Source of the DNA: Betaproteobacteria bacterium
GTDB taxonomy: Bacteria; Pseudomonadota; Gammaproteobacteria; Burkholderiales; Burkholderiaceae_C
Direction: 5' to 3'
NCBI GenBank assembly: GCA_016704535.1
Contig: JADIZZ010000019.1
Span: 62,001 to 126,000 of the forward strand
DNA length: 64,000 bases
The position numbers and the translations under genes are program-made. A model generated the notes under the pieces. That model was given only the letters and a program-made list of their open reading frames with translations. It was not told where the DNA came from and ran no database searches. Each line of letters starts with the position of its first letter. Position 1 is the stretch's first letter. This document shows, in pieces, positions 17,099-25,972 of the stretch.

Positions 17099-18982
17099 AT
17101 GAAATCCGAAGCCTCTCTCGCCGACGGGCCGGCGCTTGTGCACGCCCACTCGCCCGTCCAGGCCTTCCTCGAACGTTTGCATCAGCGCTTCGCCGCCGAT
17201 TCCCGCGGCAAGGTCGCGACCTACATCCCCGAACTGGCCAAGGCCGATCCGGCGGCCTTCGGTCTGGCCATCGCCACGGCCGACGGCCAGGTCTACGAGG
17301 TGGGTGACGCCCGCACACTGTTCACCATCCAGTCGGTGTCGAAGCCACTGGTCTACGGCATGGCGCTCGAGGATGCCGGCGCCGAGCGGGTCGGCCGCGC
17401 CATCGGCGTCGAACCCTCGGGCGACGCCTTCAATTCGATCAGTCTGGAGCCTGGCACCGGCCGGCCGCGCAACCCCATGATCAACGCTGGCGCCATCGCC
17501 ACCGCAGGCCTGGTGGGTGGCGCCACGCCCGCGGCGCGGCTGGACCGCCTGCTGTCGGCGCTGTCGGCCTATGCCGGCCGGCCGCTGGACATCGACGAGG
17601 CGGTGTTCGAGTCGGAACGCAGCACCGGACACCGCAACCGCGCCATCGGCCACATGCTGCGCAACTACGACATCCTCGAGCACGACCCCGAAGCGGCGCT
17701 CGAGCTCTACTTCAAGCAGTGCTCGGTGCGCGTGAACTGCCTCGACCTGGCGCTGATGGCCGCCACGCTGGCCAACGGCGGCATCAACCCGGCCAGCCGC
17801 CAGCGCGCGGTGCGCAACGAATTCGTGGGCCCACTGCTCAGTGTGATGACCACCTGCGGCATGTACGACTTCTCCGGCGAGTGGGTCTACCGCGTCGGCA
17901 TGCCGGCCAAGAGCGGCGTGGGCGGCGGCATCATGGCCGTGCTTCCCGGGCAGCTGGGCATCGGCGTGTACTCGCCGGCGCTCGACGAGCGCGGCAACAG
18001 CGTCCGCGGCGTGCAGGTCTGCGAGGCCTTGTCGGGTGAGCTGGGCCTGCACTTCCTGAAGCCGCCTCGTGCCGCCGCGGCCACCGTGCGGGCGCGGTAC
18101 ACGCTGGCGGGGTTGCGCTCCAAGCGGCGCCGCCCTGCCGCCGAGTCGGCGCAACTCGACGCCCATGGTCACCGTGTGCAGGTTTTCGAACTGCAGGGTG
18201 AGCTGCGCTTCTCGACGCTGGAACCTGTGTTGCGCAGTGTCGTCGCCGCCGGCGACGAACTGCTGGCGGCGGTGCTGGACTTCAAGCGCGTCGATGGGGC
18301 CGACGCGGCCGCAGTGCGCATGCTCGAAGGCCTGGTCGAAACCTGTGCCGCGCGTCAGCAGCAGGTGGTGCTGACGCGTGTGCGCCGCGGCGAGTTGCTG
18401 GCCCGCTTCGGTGACGAACTCGACCCGCGCAGTGCCCGTGCGCTGCACTTCCAGCCGCAGCTGGAGCTGGGCCTGGAGTGGTGCGAACGGCTGCTGCTGA
18501 AGCGTTGTGCGCCCGTCGGCGCGCCGGCCGGCCCTGCGCAGCCGCTGCCGCTGGCGGAACACACGCTATGCCAGGGCCTGTCGGCCGCCGACTTTGCCTA
18601 TCTCGACGCCCGCGTGCGGCGCTGCAGCTTCGAGCCCGGGGCGGACATCGTGCGCCGCGGCGACCCTGCTGACGGCATCTTCCTCCTGCTGCGCGGCGAA
18701 GTCAGCGTGACGGTGGAACTGCCCCAGGGCGGCAGCAAGCGCCTGTCGACGCTGACAGCCGGCATGAGCTTCGGCGAGATGGCGCTGGTGACGGGCGGCC
18801 AGCGCTCGGCCGACGTGCGCGCGGACACGGCGGTGGAGTGCGGCGTGCTGTCGGCCGACAGCTTCCGGGCGCTGGAGACCGAGCGGCCTGGGCTGATGAT
18901 TCACTTGCTGCACAAGCTGCTGCTGGGCCTGGGTCAGACGGCCGTGCGGCTGACCGCCGAAGTGGCGGCTCTGGAGGCCTGA
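17099..18982 (+). CDS. glsA: Glutaminase fused to STAS and cyclic-nucleotide-binding domains
   Basis: This enzyme hydrolyses glutamine to glutamate and ammonia. Residues 1-310 of the 627 are a complete serine-type glutaminase: QSVSKPL (Ser79, Lys82), PRNPMINAGAI, NYDILEHDPE, and KSGVGGGIMAVLPGQLGIGVYSP. A STAS domain follows (about 345-455, LRFSTLEPVLRSVV, VLDFKRVDGADAAAVRML). A cNMP-binding domain is C-terminal (about 490-610, FEPGADIVRRGDPADGIFLLL, GMSFGEMALV). The extra domains imply regulation by a nucleotide or partner. I chose ATG 17099; a TTG at 17081 is also in frame. Confidence 0.9.
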   Translation: MKSEASLADGPALVHAHSPVQAFLERLHQRFAADSRGKVATYIPELAKADPAAFGLAIATADGQVYEVGDARTLFTIQSVSKPLVYGMALEDAGAERVGRAIGVEPSGDAFNSISLEPGTGRPRNPMINAGAIATAGLVGGATPAARLDRLLSALSAYAGRPLDIDEAVFESERSTGHRNRAIGHMLRNYDILEHDPEAALELYFKQCSVRVNCLDLALMAATLANGGINPASRQRAVRNEFVGPLLSVMTTCGMYDFSGEWVYRVGMPAKSGVGGGIMAVLPGQLGIGVYSPALDERGNSVRGVQVCEALSGELGLHFLKPPRAAAATVRARYTLAGLRSKRRRPAAESAQLDAHGHRVQVFELQGELRFSTLEPVLRSVVAAGDELLAAVLDFKRVDGADAAAVRMLEGLVETCAARQQQVVLTRVRRGELLARFGDELDPRSARALHFQPQLELGLEWCERLLLKRCAPVGAPAGPAQPLPLAEHTLCQGLSAADFAYLDARVRRCSFEPGADIVRRGDPADGIFLLLRGEVSVTVELPQGGSKRLSTLTAGMSFGEMALVTGGQRSADVRADTAVECGVLSADSFRALETERPGLMIHLLHKLLLGLGQTAVRLTAEVAALEA

Positions 18983-19052
18983 GGCCGGTCGCCCGGGCCG
19001 TGTGTGCGGTGCCGTACCGTCGGCGTCATCTGCGCAGCGTATAAGGCTCGGA

Positions 19053-19829
19053 ATGATCGAGCCCATCTTGCTCACGACAGCGCGTGTCTCCACGTTCGAC
19101 GGCGAGCGTGCGCTCACCGGCGCCAGCGGTTTCTTCTTCGAACGCGACGATCGACTGTTCCTGGTGACGAGCCGGCATGTCGTGATCGACAAGCCGACCA
19201 AGCATTACCCCAGCCGGCTCGAGATCGAACTGCACACAGACGGAGCCAATCTCACGCGGTCTATCGGCCTGTCGGTGCTGCTCTACCGCGACGGCAAGAG
19301 CATCTGGCGCCAGGGCCGCGACGAAGGCGGCGACATCGACGTCGCGGTGATCGAACTCGAACGCACCGCGCTGCCGCCGCAGGTGGCGCTGCGCTGTTTC
19401 ACGCCGGCGCACCTGCAAGGCACGCTGGAGGACGTGGAGGTCGGGACGCCGCTGCTCGTGGTGGGCTTCCCGCTGGGCTTCCACGACGCGCTGCACCACC
19501 TGCCGGTGGTGCGCCAGGCGGCCATCGCATCGTCCTTCGGGCTGCGTTTCCAGGGCCAAGGCTTCTTCCTCACCGACGCGCGTACCCACCGCGGCACCAG
19601 CGGCGCACCGGTGGTCATGCGCGCCCCCGATCTCGAGGGCGGCCTGCCGTGGAAACTGCTGGGAGTCCACTCGTCGCGCATGGACATGGGCAGCCGCGAC
19701 CTGAAGCAGGACGAATCGCTGGGTCTGAACTGCGCCTGGTATGCCGACATCCTGATGACGCTGACCGCGCCGGGAGTCGCGCCGCGAGCCGCGGCGGGCC
19801 TGGTTCCGATCGCCGACGGCGATCCGTGA
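19053..19829 (+). CDS. Trypsin-like serine peptidase domain protein (cytoplasmic)
   Basis: The 258-residue product has the three elements of a trypsin-fold active site in order: LVTSRHVV (His42), GGDIDVAVIEL (Asp94 or Asp96) and HRGTSGAPVVM (Ser183, GTSGAP). No signal peptide is visible, unlike periplasmic DegP-type enzymes. The ATG at 19053 is preceded by AAGG at a good distance. Similar stand-alone proteins are found as hypothetical proteases in many bacteria, and the substrate is unknown. No obvious operon partner; the CRP-type gene follows after about 220 bp. Confidence 0.7.
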   Translation: MIEPILLTTARVSTFDGERALTGASGFFFERDDRLFLVTSRHVVIDKPTKHYPSRLEIELHTDGANLTRSIGLSVLLYRDGKSIWRQGRDEGGDIDVAVIELERTALPPQVALRCFTPAHLQGTLEDVEVGTPLLVVGFPLGFHDALHHLPVVRQAAIASSFGLRFQGQGFFLTDARTHRGTSGAPVVMRAPDLEGGLPWKLLGVHSSRMDMGSRDLKQDESLGLNCAWYADILMTLTAPGVAPRAAAGLVPIADGDP

Positions 19830-20051
19830 CATTCGCGCGCCATGCAGGTCGTCCCTTTCCATGGCGCCTGTCAGAACACCGTCGTCTGCCTGGCACCCGG
19901 TTTGGGCACGGTCGCGGCGCGGATTAGGGGTGTCGCGGCGTGTGCGCACACAATGCGTGCGCCGGGCGAATTGCGCGCTGGCGCGGCGGTCAGGACACGC
20001 CAGACGTATCCGGTCGCCGATCGGATGGACATCCAGGGGAGACTCACTCGT

Positions 20052-20801
20052 ATGGCGTCAGTCAGGCGCAACACCAGCGACGCGGCAATGGCGGGGCAGG
20101 CGGACACGTTGCGCAATGGCTTCCGCGCACCGAGCTTCGGTCTGTCCGATAGCATCGACTCACTGTGCCTGGAACGCCTGGCGGCGCTCAGTTCGGAGTT
20201 GCGCCCCGTCGCCCGCGGTACGGCGCTGTTCCGTCAGGGCGACCGCCTGAACGCGTTGTACGAGGTGCACGCCGGCTTCTTCAAGACCGCCGTCACCGAC
20301 GTGCAGGGCCGCAGCCAGGTGACGGGCTTCCACCTCTCGGGCGACCTGTTGGGCCTGGACGGGATCGGGTCCGATCACCACGGCGCCGACGCGGTAGCGC
20401 TGGAAGACGCGATGGTTAGCGTCATTCCCTATGGCCCGCTGAACGAACTGTTCCGCGAGTTCGCGCCGCTTCAGCATGGGTTCCACAAGGTCATGAGCCG
20501 CGAGATCACACGCGATCAGAACATGATGCTCGTGCTGGGGACGCTCAGCGCCGAGGGCCGCATCGCCGCCTTTCTGCTCGACCTGACGCAGCGCCTGCAT
20601 GCGCGCGGCTTTTCGGCCACCGCACTCCTGTTGCGCATGACCCGCGAAGAGATCGGCAGCTACCTCGGCCTGCAGCTCGAGACGGTGAGCCGCACCTTCT
20701 CGAAGCTGCAGCATGAAGGCGTGCTGGAGATCCGCAACCGCGACCTCCAGGTGCGCGACCCCGAGGCGCTGCAGCGCCTGGTTCAGGGCGGCGGGCGCTG
20801 A
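20052..20801 (+). CDS. CRP/FNR-family transcription regulator without Fe-S cysteines
   Basis: The 249-residue product has a cNMP-like sensor domain (about 55-140) and a helix-turn-helix (TREEIGSYLGLQLETVSRTF). The recognition helix keeps Glu210, Ser213 and Arg214, the FNR-type set that reads TTGAT-N4-ATCAA sites. The N-terminus has only one cysteine (Cys39), so it cannot hold the [4Fe-4S] cluster of FNR itself. I chose ATG 20052 because GGGGAGA lies nine bases upstream. It is convergent with the FadL-type gene that ends the soe region. Confidence 0.85.
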   Translation: MASVRRNTSDAAMAGQADTLRNGFRAPSFGLSDSIDSLCLERLAALSSELRPVARGTALFRQGDRLNALYEVHAGFFKTAVTDVQGRSQVTGFHLSGDLLGLDGIGSDHHGADAVALEDAMVSVIPYGPLNELFREFAPLQHGFHKVMSREITRDQNMMLVLGTLSAEGRIAAFLLDLTQRLHARGFSATALLLRMTREEIGSYLGLQLETVSRTFSKLQHEGVLEIRNRDLQVRDPEALQRLVQGGGR

Positions 20802-20820
20802 CGCCACAGCGGTTCCGTCG

Positions 20821-22128
20821 TCAGAACTTGCGTCCCCAGGCCAGACCGATCGCCGTCTGCTTCATGCCGATGGTCTCGTTGCCGCCCAAACCGCCGGGCG
20901 GGATGATGGCGGGCGAATTGAACAGCGATGGGCCCGTGACGGTCTTGCGCGGCGCGACCATGAACGATGCCGTGATCTCGCTGGCAGCGTCGAGCGCCCA
21001 GGTGAAGCCGGCCGTGTAGTGGTCCTGCATGACACCGGGCGCCAGCACGTTGAAGCTCACGTCGGCCGAGGTGATGGGGTTGTCGCCCTTGGCGTAGCCA
21101 GCGCGCAGCGTAAGCGAGTCGGACATGCGCCAGGCGAGCCCGAGCTTGAAGAGGTCGATGTCCTTCCAGCCGAAGCCGGGCCCGTTGGCGGAGCCCATGG
21201 GCGCCTGGTTTGAACTCGGGTTCGAGACCGACGCGGCATCGCTGTAATTGATGCGGCCCACCTCAAGGGCCAAGGTCACGGCGGGTGTCGGCGTGAAGGC
21301 GATGCCGAAGCTGTAGTGGGACGGGATGTCGAAGTCGCCGGCGTCGGCAAACAGGCCCTTGTACTTGTCGAAGCGACCCATGTTCATCTTCGGTGCGTAG
21401 GCTGCGCCCACTGTCACGGTGTCGCTGAGTCGGCCCATGTAGCCCAGACGCAGCCCGAGTCCCGTGGCGCTGTCGTAGCCGTTGTTGGTGACGCTGCCCG
21501 GCGCGCCGGTGAAGGGTGGGAAACCCGGTGCATTGTCGAAGGCCTGCAGGCCCTGGGCTCTGAACTGCTGGTAGCCCAGCAGCAGCGAAACGCCCACCGA
21601 GTGCTGTGCATTGAGCTTGTAGGCCACAGTCGGCGCCACGATCAGCTGGGAGATATCGACACCGAGCCTGCCGGCACCGCAGTGCATGTTGGCCGCGCCG
21701 CCACCGCAGTTGAAGTTGCCCTGCGGGTAATTGGTGTTCATGCCGCCGTTGCCGTAGACCGACACGCCCAGTGACCACTGGTCGCTCATCATGCGGTTGT
21801 AGCCAAACTCAGGCACGTAAAAGCGGGTGCTGTCGCTCGTGACCTTGCCGTTCAGCGTCGGTATGGCAGAGCCCGCGCGCTCGGCATCGCGCTTGGGCAT
21901 GAAGACGTCGATGCCAACATCCAGGCGCGTGCCTGCCCACACCATGCTCGCGGGGTTGGTGGCACCGCCCAGGCTGTCCTGCGCCAGCGCCGTGGCGGCG
22001 CCACCCATGCCCTTGGCCTTGAGGCCGTAGCCGTGCGGGAAGTAGCCGTTGGTCGCAACGGCAGGCAGTGCCGCGGCACACAAGGCCGCGATCGGAGTGA
22101 GCTTCAGAATCCGGTGGATCGTGTGCAT
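20821..22128 (-). CDS. FadL/OmpP1-family outer-membrane transport protein
   Basis: The 435-residue product has a Sec signal (ILKLTPIAALCAAALPAVA). The family start of mature FadL barrels follows (TNGYFPHGYGLKAKGMGGA, then LGGATNPASM). Alternating beta strands run to a C-terminal Phe (IGLAWGRKF), as expected for BAM-assembled barrels. These porins import hydrophobic compounds. Placed at the 3' end of the soe region, it might admit sulfur species or hydrophobic substrates, which is inference. The ATG follows AAGGAGA. Confidence 0.85.
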   Translation of the reverse strand: MHTIHRILKLTPIAALCAAALPAVATNGYFPHGYGLKAKGMGGAATALAQDSLGGATNPASMVWAGTRLDVGIDVFMPKRDAERAGSAIPTLNGKVTSDSTRFYVPEFGYNRMMSDQWSLGVSVYGNGGMNTNYPQGNFNCGGGAANMHCGAGRLGVDISQLIVAPTVAYKLNAQHSVGVSLLLGYQQFRAQGLQAFDNAPGFPPFTGAPGSVTNNGYDSATGLGLRLGYMGRLSDTVTVGAAYAPKMNMGRFDKYKGLFADAGDFDIPSHYSFGIAFTPTPAVTLALEVGRINYSDAASVSNPSSNQAPMGSANGPGFGWKDIDLFKLGLAWRMSDSLTLRAGYAKGDNPITSADVSFNVLAPGVMQDHYTAGFTWALDAASEITASFMVAPRKTVTGPSLFNSPAIIPPGGLGGNETIGMKQTAIGLAWGRKF

Positions 22129-22181
22129 GGTCTGTCTCCTTGGGTTGATGACATGCGAGGGGAAAGGAAAGGGCGACGCGG

Positions 22182-22808
22182 TCACCAGAGCGCCAGCAGG
22201 CGCCCCTTGACGACCTTGCTGGGCCACTGCTTGAGCGGGCTGTTGCCCTTCTTGATGCAGTCGCCGCTGCGCACGTCGAAGGCCCACTCGTGCTTGGGGC
22301 AGGTCAGCGTGCAGCCCTCGAGCGCGAGGTGCGGGATGTTGGTGGTCTGGTGCGGGCAGCGGCTGTCGTAGACGCGCCACTCGGTGTCGGTGCGGTGCAC
22401 GAAGAGGCCGCGGCCGTCGCACTCGACGCGTGTCGTCTCGCCGACCTTGTAGCCCTTGGTGGCCATGACGTCGTGCCACTCGCCTGCCGAACCCAGCGCG
22501 CCGGGCTGGAACTCGGGCAGGTCGAGCGCCAGGATGATGTCCACGGCCCAGACGATCTTGGCCAGGCCCAGCATCGGGAAGGCCATCAGCAGCGCGTCCA
22601 GCACCTCGGCCGGCGTGCAGCCGTCGCGCAGCGCGCGGCCCAGGTACTGCTTGAAGCCGCGTTCGGTCTGCGAATGCACCTTGCTGATGACCGAGATCAG
22701 GTCGCGCGTCTTCGGGTCGAGCTGCGTGCCGCAGGCCTTGAGGAAGGCGAAGTAGTGGCCCACGGCGTCGGGCCGGGCCTTGACGAGGTAGTTGAGGGCG
22801 TCGCTCAT
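22182..22808 (-). CDS. Carboxymuconolactone-decarboxylase-like domain fused to a Rieske domain
   Basis: The 208-residue product has an AhpD/CMD-like helical domain (about 10-95). The usual CxxC of peroxidase-type members is absent; only Cys26 and Cys64 are present. A Rieske [2Fe-2S] domain follows (about 112-208), with ligands Cys151-x-His153 and Cys170-x2-His173 in CPHQ and CPKH. The fusion suggests a small redox protein. It overlaps the stress-protein gene by four bases and lies in the soe-associated operon, so a role in sulfite or electron handling is plausible but unproven. Confidence 0.8.
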   Translation of the reverse strand: MSDALNYLVKARPDAVGHYFAFLKACGTQLDPKTRDLISVISKVHSQTERGFKQYLGRALRDGCTPAEVLDALLMAFPMLGLAKIVWAVDIILALDLPEFQPGALGSAGEWHDVMATKGYKVGETTRVECDGRGLFVHRTDTEWRVYDSRCPHQTTNIPHLALEGCTLTCPKHEWAFDVRSGDCIKKGNSPLKQWPSKVVKGRLLALW

Positions 22809-23653
22809 GGTGTTGCAGCCTTCGGTTCGGGGTTGGAGACATGGACGAGCACGGGGCAGTTGGCCAGCCCGATGACCTTCTGCGCGGTGCCGCCGATCCA
22901 GGCGCGCGCCAGCGGCGTGCCGCCATGGCGGCCGACCATCAGAAGATCAGCGCCACGGGCCCGTGCCGCGTCGATCAGCGCCTGGTGGGGGCGACCCGTC
23001 GCCACTTCGCCATCGACCCGGTCGTGCAGCTGGCGGGCCGTGGCGACGGCCGCCGCCAATGCCTGCGCCGCAGCCTCGCGCGTGGCGTCGCCGGCCGCCA
23101 CGCACACCAGGTGCAGCGACAGGCCGAAGTCGCGGGCCAGTTGCGCGGCCTGTACCAGCGCGCCGGCATCCGGCGCCTGCGGGTCGATGCCGACGAGCAC
23201 GCCGCGTGTCCACAAACGCGCGTCGCGCGGCGCGATGAGCAGGCTGCAGGGCGCGTGCGCGACGACCTTGCTGACCATCTCGCCCACCAGCAGGTTGGCC
23301 AGCAGGCCGCGCTTGCCGCGGCGGCGGATGACGATGAGGTCGGCACCACGTTCGCGCGCCTCGTCGACGATCTCCTGCCAGGCCTCGGGCCCATGCCGCG
23401 CCCGCAGGTCGAGCGTCACGCCTTGCGCCTGCGCCAGCGTCGCCAGGTGCTGCCGCTTCGCTGCAGCTTCCGCGTCGGCCTTCGCGGCGAGCTGCGGCGC
23501 CACCATCTCGAATTCGGGGTTGCTCACGACTGGCAGCACACCGGCCAGCGGCAGCCGGCAATGCTGCGCGAAGGCGAAGGCCAGCGTTTCGGCACCGGTG
23601 TCGAACTCACCGTGCTCGGTGGCCAACAGGGGGCGAGTGAAGGCGGTGACCAT
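22805..23653 (-). CDS. Tandem universal stress protein (two UspA domains)
   Basis: The 282-residue product contains two UspA-like units. The first ends RGKRGLLANLLVGEMVSKVVAHAPCSLLIAPR. The second begins RGVLVGIDPQ and ends GRHGGTPLARAWIGGTAQKVIGLANCPVLVHV. The GRHG-x9-G-x-GT... segment matches the ATP-binding loop of nucleotide-binding Usp proteins. It is tightly placed, one base after the previous stop and overlapping the next start by four bases, so it is translationally linked to the TauE/SafE cluster. Confidence 0.85.
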   Translation of the reverse strand: MVTAFTRPLLATEHGEFDTGAETLAFAFAQHCRLPLAGVLPVVSNPEFEMVAPQLAAKADAEAAAKRQHLATLAQAQGVTLDLRARHGPEAWQEIVDEARERGADLIVIRRRGKRGLLANLLVGEMVSKVVAHAPCSLLIAPRDARLWTRGVLVGIDPQAPDAGALVQAAQLARDFGLSLHLVCVAAGDATREAAAQALAAAVATARQLHDRVDGEVATGRPHQALIDAARARGADLLMVGRHGGTPLARAWIGGTAQKVIGLANCPVLVHVSNPEPKAATP

Positions 23654-23654
23654 C

Positions 23655-24080
23655 TCAATGCCCACCCGACAACCAGCCCGACGCCGCCAGCACCACCACG
23701 GCCACCTCGGCAAGACAGAGTGCCGCGAAGGCCTTGTCGCCGCGCTTCAGGTACAGCGGCACCAGCGCCAGCAGGCACACCAGCGAGCAGCCGGCCAGGA
23801 TGGCGATGCCCACCAGCCCGGAGATGTCGCCGCGCTGCACCAGCGCCAGCCAGCCCCAGCCCGTGGGCGAGGCGGTTTCCTGCAGGTAGGTGCCGACGGG
23901 GTGTGACCACGCCTGCGCCAGCTGTTCCAGCGGCACGTGCGGGCGGACGAGCCCCAGCACATAGGCGCCGAAGCTCAGTACCAGCGCCACCATGCCCACG
24001 CGTGTGCCCCAGTCCAGCAGCTTCGCGTACAGCAACTGCTCTGCGGGTTGCTCGACGGGGCCCGGCCGACTTTCGCTCAT
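23655..24080 (-). CDS. Small integral membrane protein beside TauE/SafE
   Basis: The 141-residue product has three clear hydrophobic helices (VGMVALVLSFGAYVLGLV, LVGIAILAGCSLVCLLALVPLYL, ALCLAEVAVVVLAAS) and a soluble loop between the first two. Small multi-helix proteins often accompany TauE/SafE permeases, for example the DUF1634 type, but I cannot assign a family with confidence. Its ATG overlaps the TauE/SafE stop by four bases (ATGA). A helper role for the exporter is inferred. Confidence 0.7.
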   Translation of the reverse strand: MSESRPGPVEQPAEQLLYAKLLDWGTRVGMVALVLSFGAYVLGLVRPHVPLEQLAQAWSHPVGTYLQETASPTGWGWLALVQRGDISGLVGIAILAGCSLVCLLALVPLYLKRGDKAFAALCLAEVAVVVLAASGWLSGGH

Positions 24081-25012
24081 GGCCACACACCCGTACCCTT
24101 GAGCAGCGCGCGCAGCCCGGCGAAGAACAACACCGCGATGACCATGCGCCGGATCACCGAGCCCTTCAGCACGTCGAGCAGCCGCGCGCCGATACGGGCA
24201 CCGAGCATCATGCCCAGCACCGACGGCACGGCGATCATCGGCAGCACCGCGCCGCGGTTGATGTAGACCCAGGCCGCCGACGAGTCGACCAGCGACAGCA
24301 CCAGCCCCGAGGTGCCTGCCGACACCTTCAGCGGTGCACCCATCAGCAGGTTCAGCGCGGGCACGTTGGCCCAGCCGGCGCCGATGCCGAACATGCCGGC
24401 CAGTACGCCGATGCCCAGGAAGACCACGAGGCCGGGCACCGTACGGTGCACCTGCCAGTGCACCGTCCGGCCCGAGGCGCCGTCGATGAAGATCCCGTTC
24501 AGCGCCAGCGCACGCGACAGCGCGTCGGGCTGTGCGACGTGCGGGAACTCGGACTTCTTCGACACCAGCATCAGCGCCACGATGCCCAGCACCACGCCGC
24601 CCAGGAGCATCTGCACCACGTTGGCCGGCATGGCCAGGCCGAGCATGGCGCCGCCGATGGACGAGGCCGAGGCCAGTACCGCCAGCGGCAGCGCCAGGCG
24701 CAGGCTGCCCAGCCCGCCGCGCAGCAGCGTGGGCCCGGCGGCCAGTGCGCTGGCCAGCGCCACCAGCAGGCCGGCGCCGCGCACGAAGTCGAGGTGGAAG
24801 GGGAAGAAGCTGCCGACGATGGGCACGAAGAGCGTGCCGCCGCCGATGCCTGCCGGCACGGCGACGATGCCCATCAGGAAACACACCACGAACAGGCCCA
24901 GTGGCCAAGCCCACCAGGGCATGTCGCTGCCCGTCGGGGTGCCGGCCGCATGCGCCGCACCGGCCAGGAGCAGACTGCCTGCGGCGATGAGTACCGCGCG
25001 CTGCAGGCGCAT
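24077..25012 (-). CDS. TauE/SafE-family sulfite/organosulfonate exporter
   Basis: The 311-residue product has an N-terminal hydrophobic leader (LIAAGSLLLAGAAHA) and about eight membrane segments. It carries the two family repeats: GIVAVPAGIGGGTLFVPIV near residue 47 and GVLAGMFGIGAGWANVPALNLLMG near 205. Proteins of this family move sulfite or sulfonates across the inner membrane. Start and stop overlap neighbours (TGATG with soeC, ATGA with the next gene). Sitting directly after soeC, it may relieve sulfite build-up. The direction of transport is not shown by sequence. Confidence 0.85.
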   Translation of the reverse strand: MRLQRAVLIAAGSLLLAGAAHAAGTPTGSDMPWWAWPLGLFVVCFLMGIVAVPAGIGGGTLFVPIVGSFFPFHLDFVRGAGLLVALASALAAGPTLLRGGLGSLRLALPLAVLASASSIGGAMLGLAMPANVVQMLLGGVVLGIVALMLVSKKSEFPHVAQPDALSRALALNGIFIDGASGRTVHWQVHRTVPGLVVFLGIGVLAGMFGIGAGWANVPALNLLMGAPLKVSAGTSGLVLSLVDSSAAWVYINRGAVLPMIAVPSVLGMMLGARIGARLLDVLKGSVIRRMVIAVLFFAGLRALLKGTGVWP

Positions 25013-25950
25013 CAGGACACCGCCTGGTAGTACAGGTTCTGCGGATGGTTGGCCTGGGCGAAGAAGAACCAGCGTTCGGCCAGCAGCCCGAGGTACTGCA
25101 CCACGAAGGCCAGCGCCAGCAGGCCGGCAGATGCCGACGACAGGCCCAGTGCCAGCAGCGCCAGCGGCAGCACGAAGGCGCCCAGCAGGAAGGCCCACTT
25201 CACCTGGCGCAGCACACCGCCGTTGCGGCCGTGGAAGAACTCGCGCGTGTTGAACGAGCCGCCCATGAAGCCCATCGCGCGCTGCGTGATCTGCGGGTGG
25301 CGGATGCCGATCGCCGACTGCAGCGTCGACTTCGGTTTCAAGCGGGCATTGCGCGCCAGCGACAGGCCGCGGCCGATGAAGCCCGCAGCGGTGAAGACCA
25401 GCGCGGCCGTGCCAAAGGCCGGCACCAGCGCCGGCGCACCGCCCCACGCGGCCAGCGCGGTGGCCAGCGTGCAGCCCGAGGCCAAGCCGAGGAGCGTGTA
25501 GTTCAGCACCGTGTAGGGGCTGGCCCATTCCTGCAGGAAACGCACCGACGCATAGATCATCGCCGTGCACAGGAAGAGCGCGCCGCAGGCCAGCGCCGCC
25601 AGCACGCCCAGCGCCAGCGTGCCGCTGCGGCCGCTGAAGTGCAGCACGGCCCAGAAGAAGAGCGCAGCCATGAAGGCCGGCAGTGCGATGACCTCGCGCG
25701 ACAGCCACGAGGTTCGCCACATCGTCGCACTGCGCCAGGCCCGTTCGGGGCGGCCGAGGTGGAAGAAGGACGCGATCAGGCCGCCCGCACACAGCAGCAG
25801 CGCGATGCCGCCGGCCAGCGCGAGAAAGCCCCGTTCGGTGGCCTCGACACGTCCGAAGCCGGCCACCTCGGCGCCGAAGAGCGCCAGGAACAGGCCCTGG
25901 CCGGCGCCGATCAGCGTGGTGAGGAAGATGACGGAGTAGGCCGGGTTCAT
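25012..25950 (-). CDS. soeC: Sulfite dehydrogenase membrane anchor SoeC (DmsC family)
   Basis: The 312-residue product is a DmsC-type membrane anchor with about eight helices. It starts PAYSVIFLTTLIGAGQGLFLALFG and contains FHLGRPERAWRSATMWRTSWLSREV, the conserved DmsC segment. It would pass electrons from the Fe-S subunit to quinone. With the catalytic and four-cluster subunits encoded just upstream it forms a SoeABC-like complex. A DMSO- or polysulfide-reductase role cannot be excluded by sequence alone, but the sulfur-oxidation setting favours sulfite oxidation. Confidence 0.8.
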   Translation of the reverse strand: MNPAYSVIFLTTLIGAGQGLFLALFGAEVAGFGRVEATERGFLALAGGIALLLCAGGLIASFFHLGRPERAWRSATMWRTSWLSREVIALPAFMAALFFWAVLHFSGRSGTLALGVLAALACGALFLCTAMIYASVRFLQEWASPYTVLNYTLLGLASGCTLATALAAWGGAPALVPAFGTAALVFTAAGFIGRGLSLARNARLKPKSTLQSAIGIRHPQITQRAMGFMGGSFNTREFFHGRNGGVLRQVKWAFLLGAFVLPLALLALGLSSASAGLLALAFVVQYLGLLAERWFFFAQANHPQNLYYQAVS

Positions 25951-25972
25951 GGCAGGCGGGGCGGCGCGGTGG

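Noticed and set aside
16949..18562. Extension of the MlaE-like frame to over 900 residues
   Set aside because: It overlaps the glutaminase gene on the other strand, which has strong motifs throughout.
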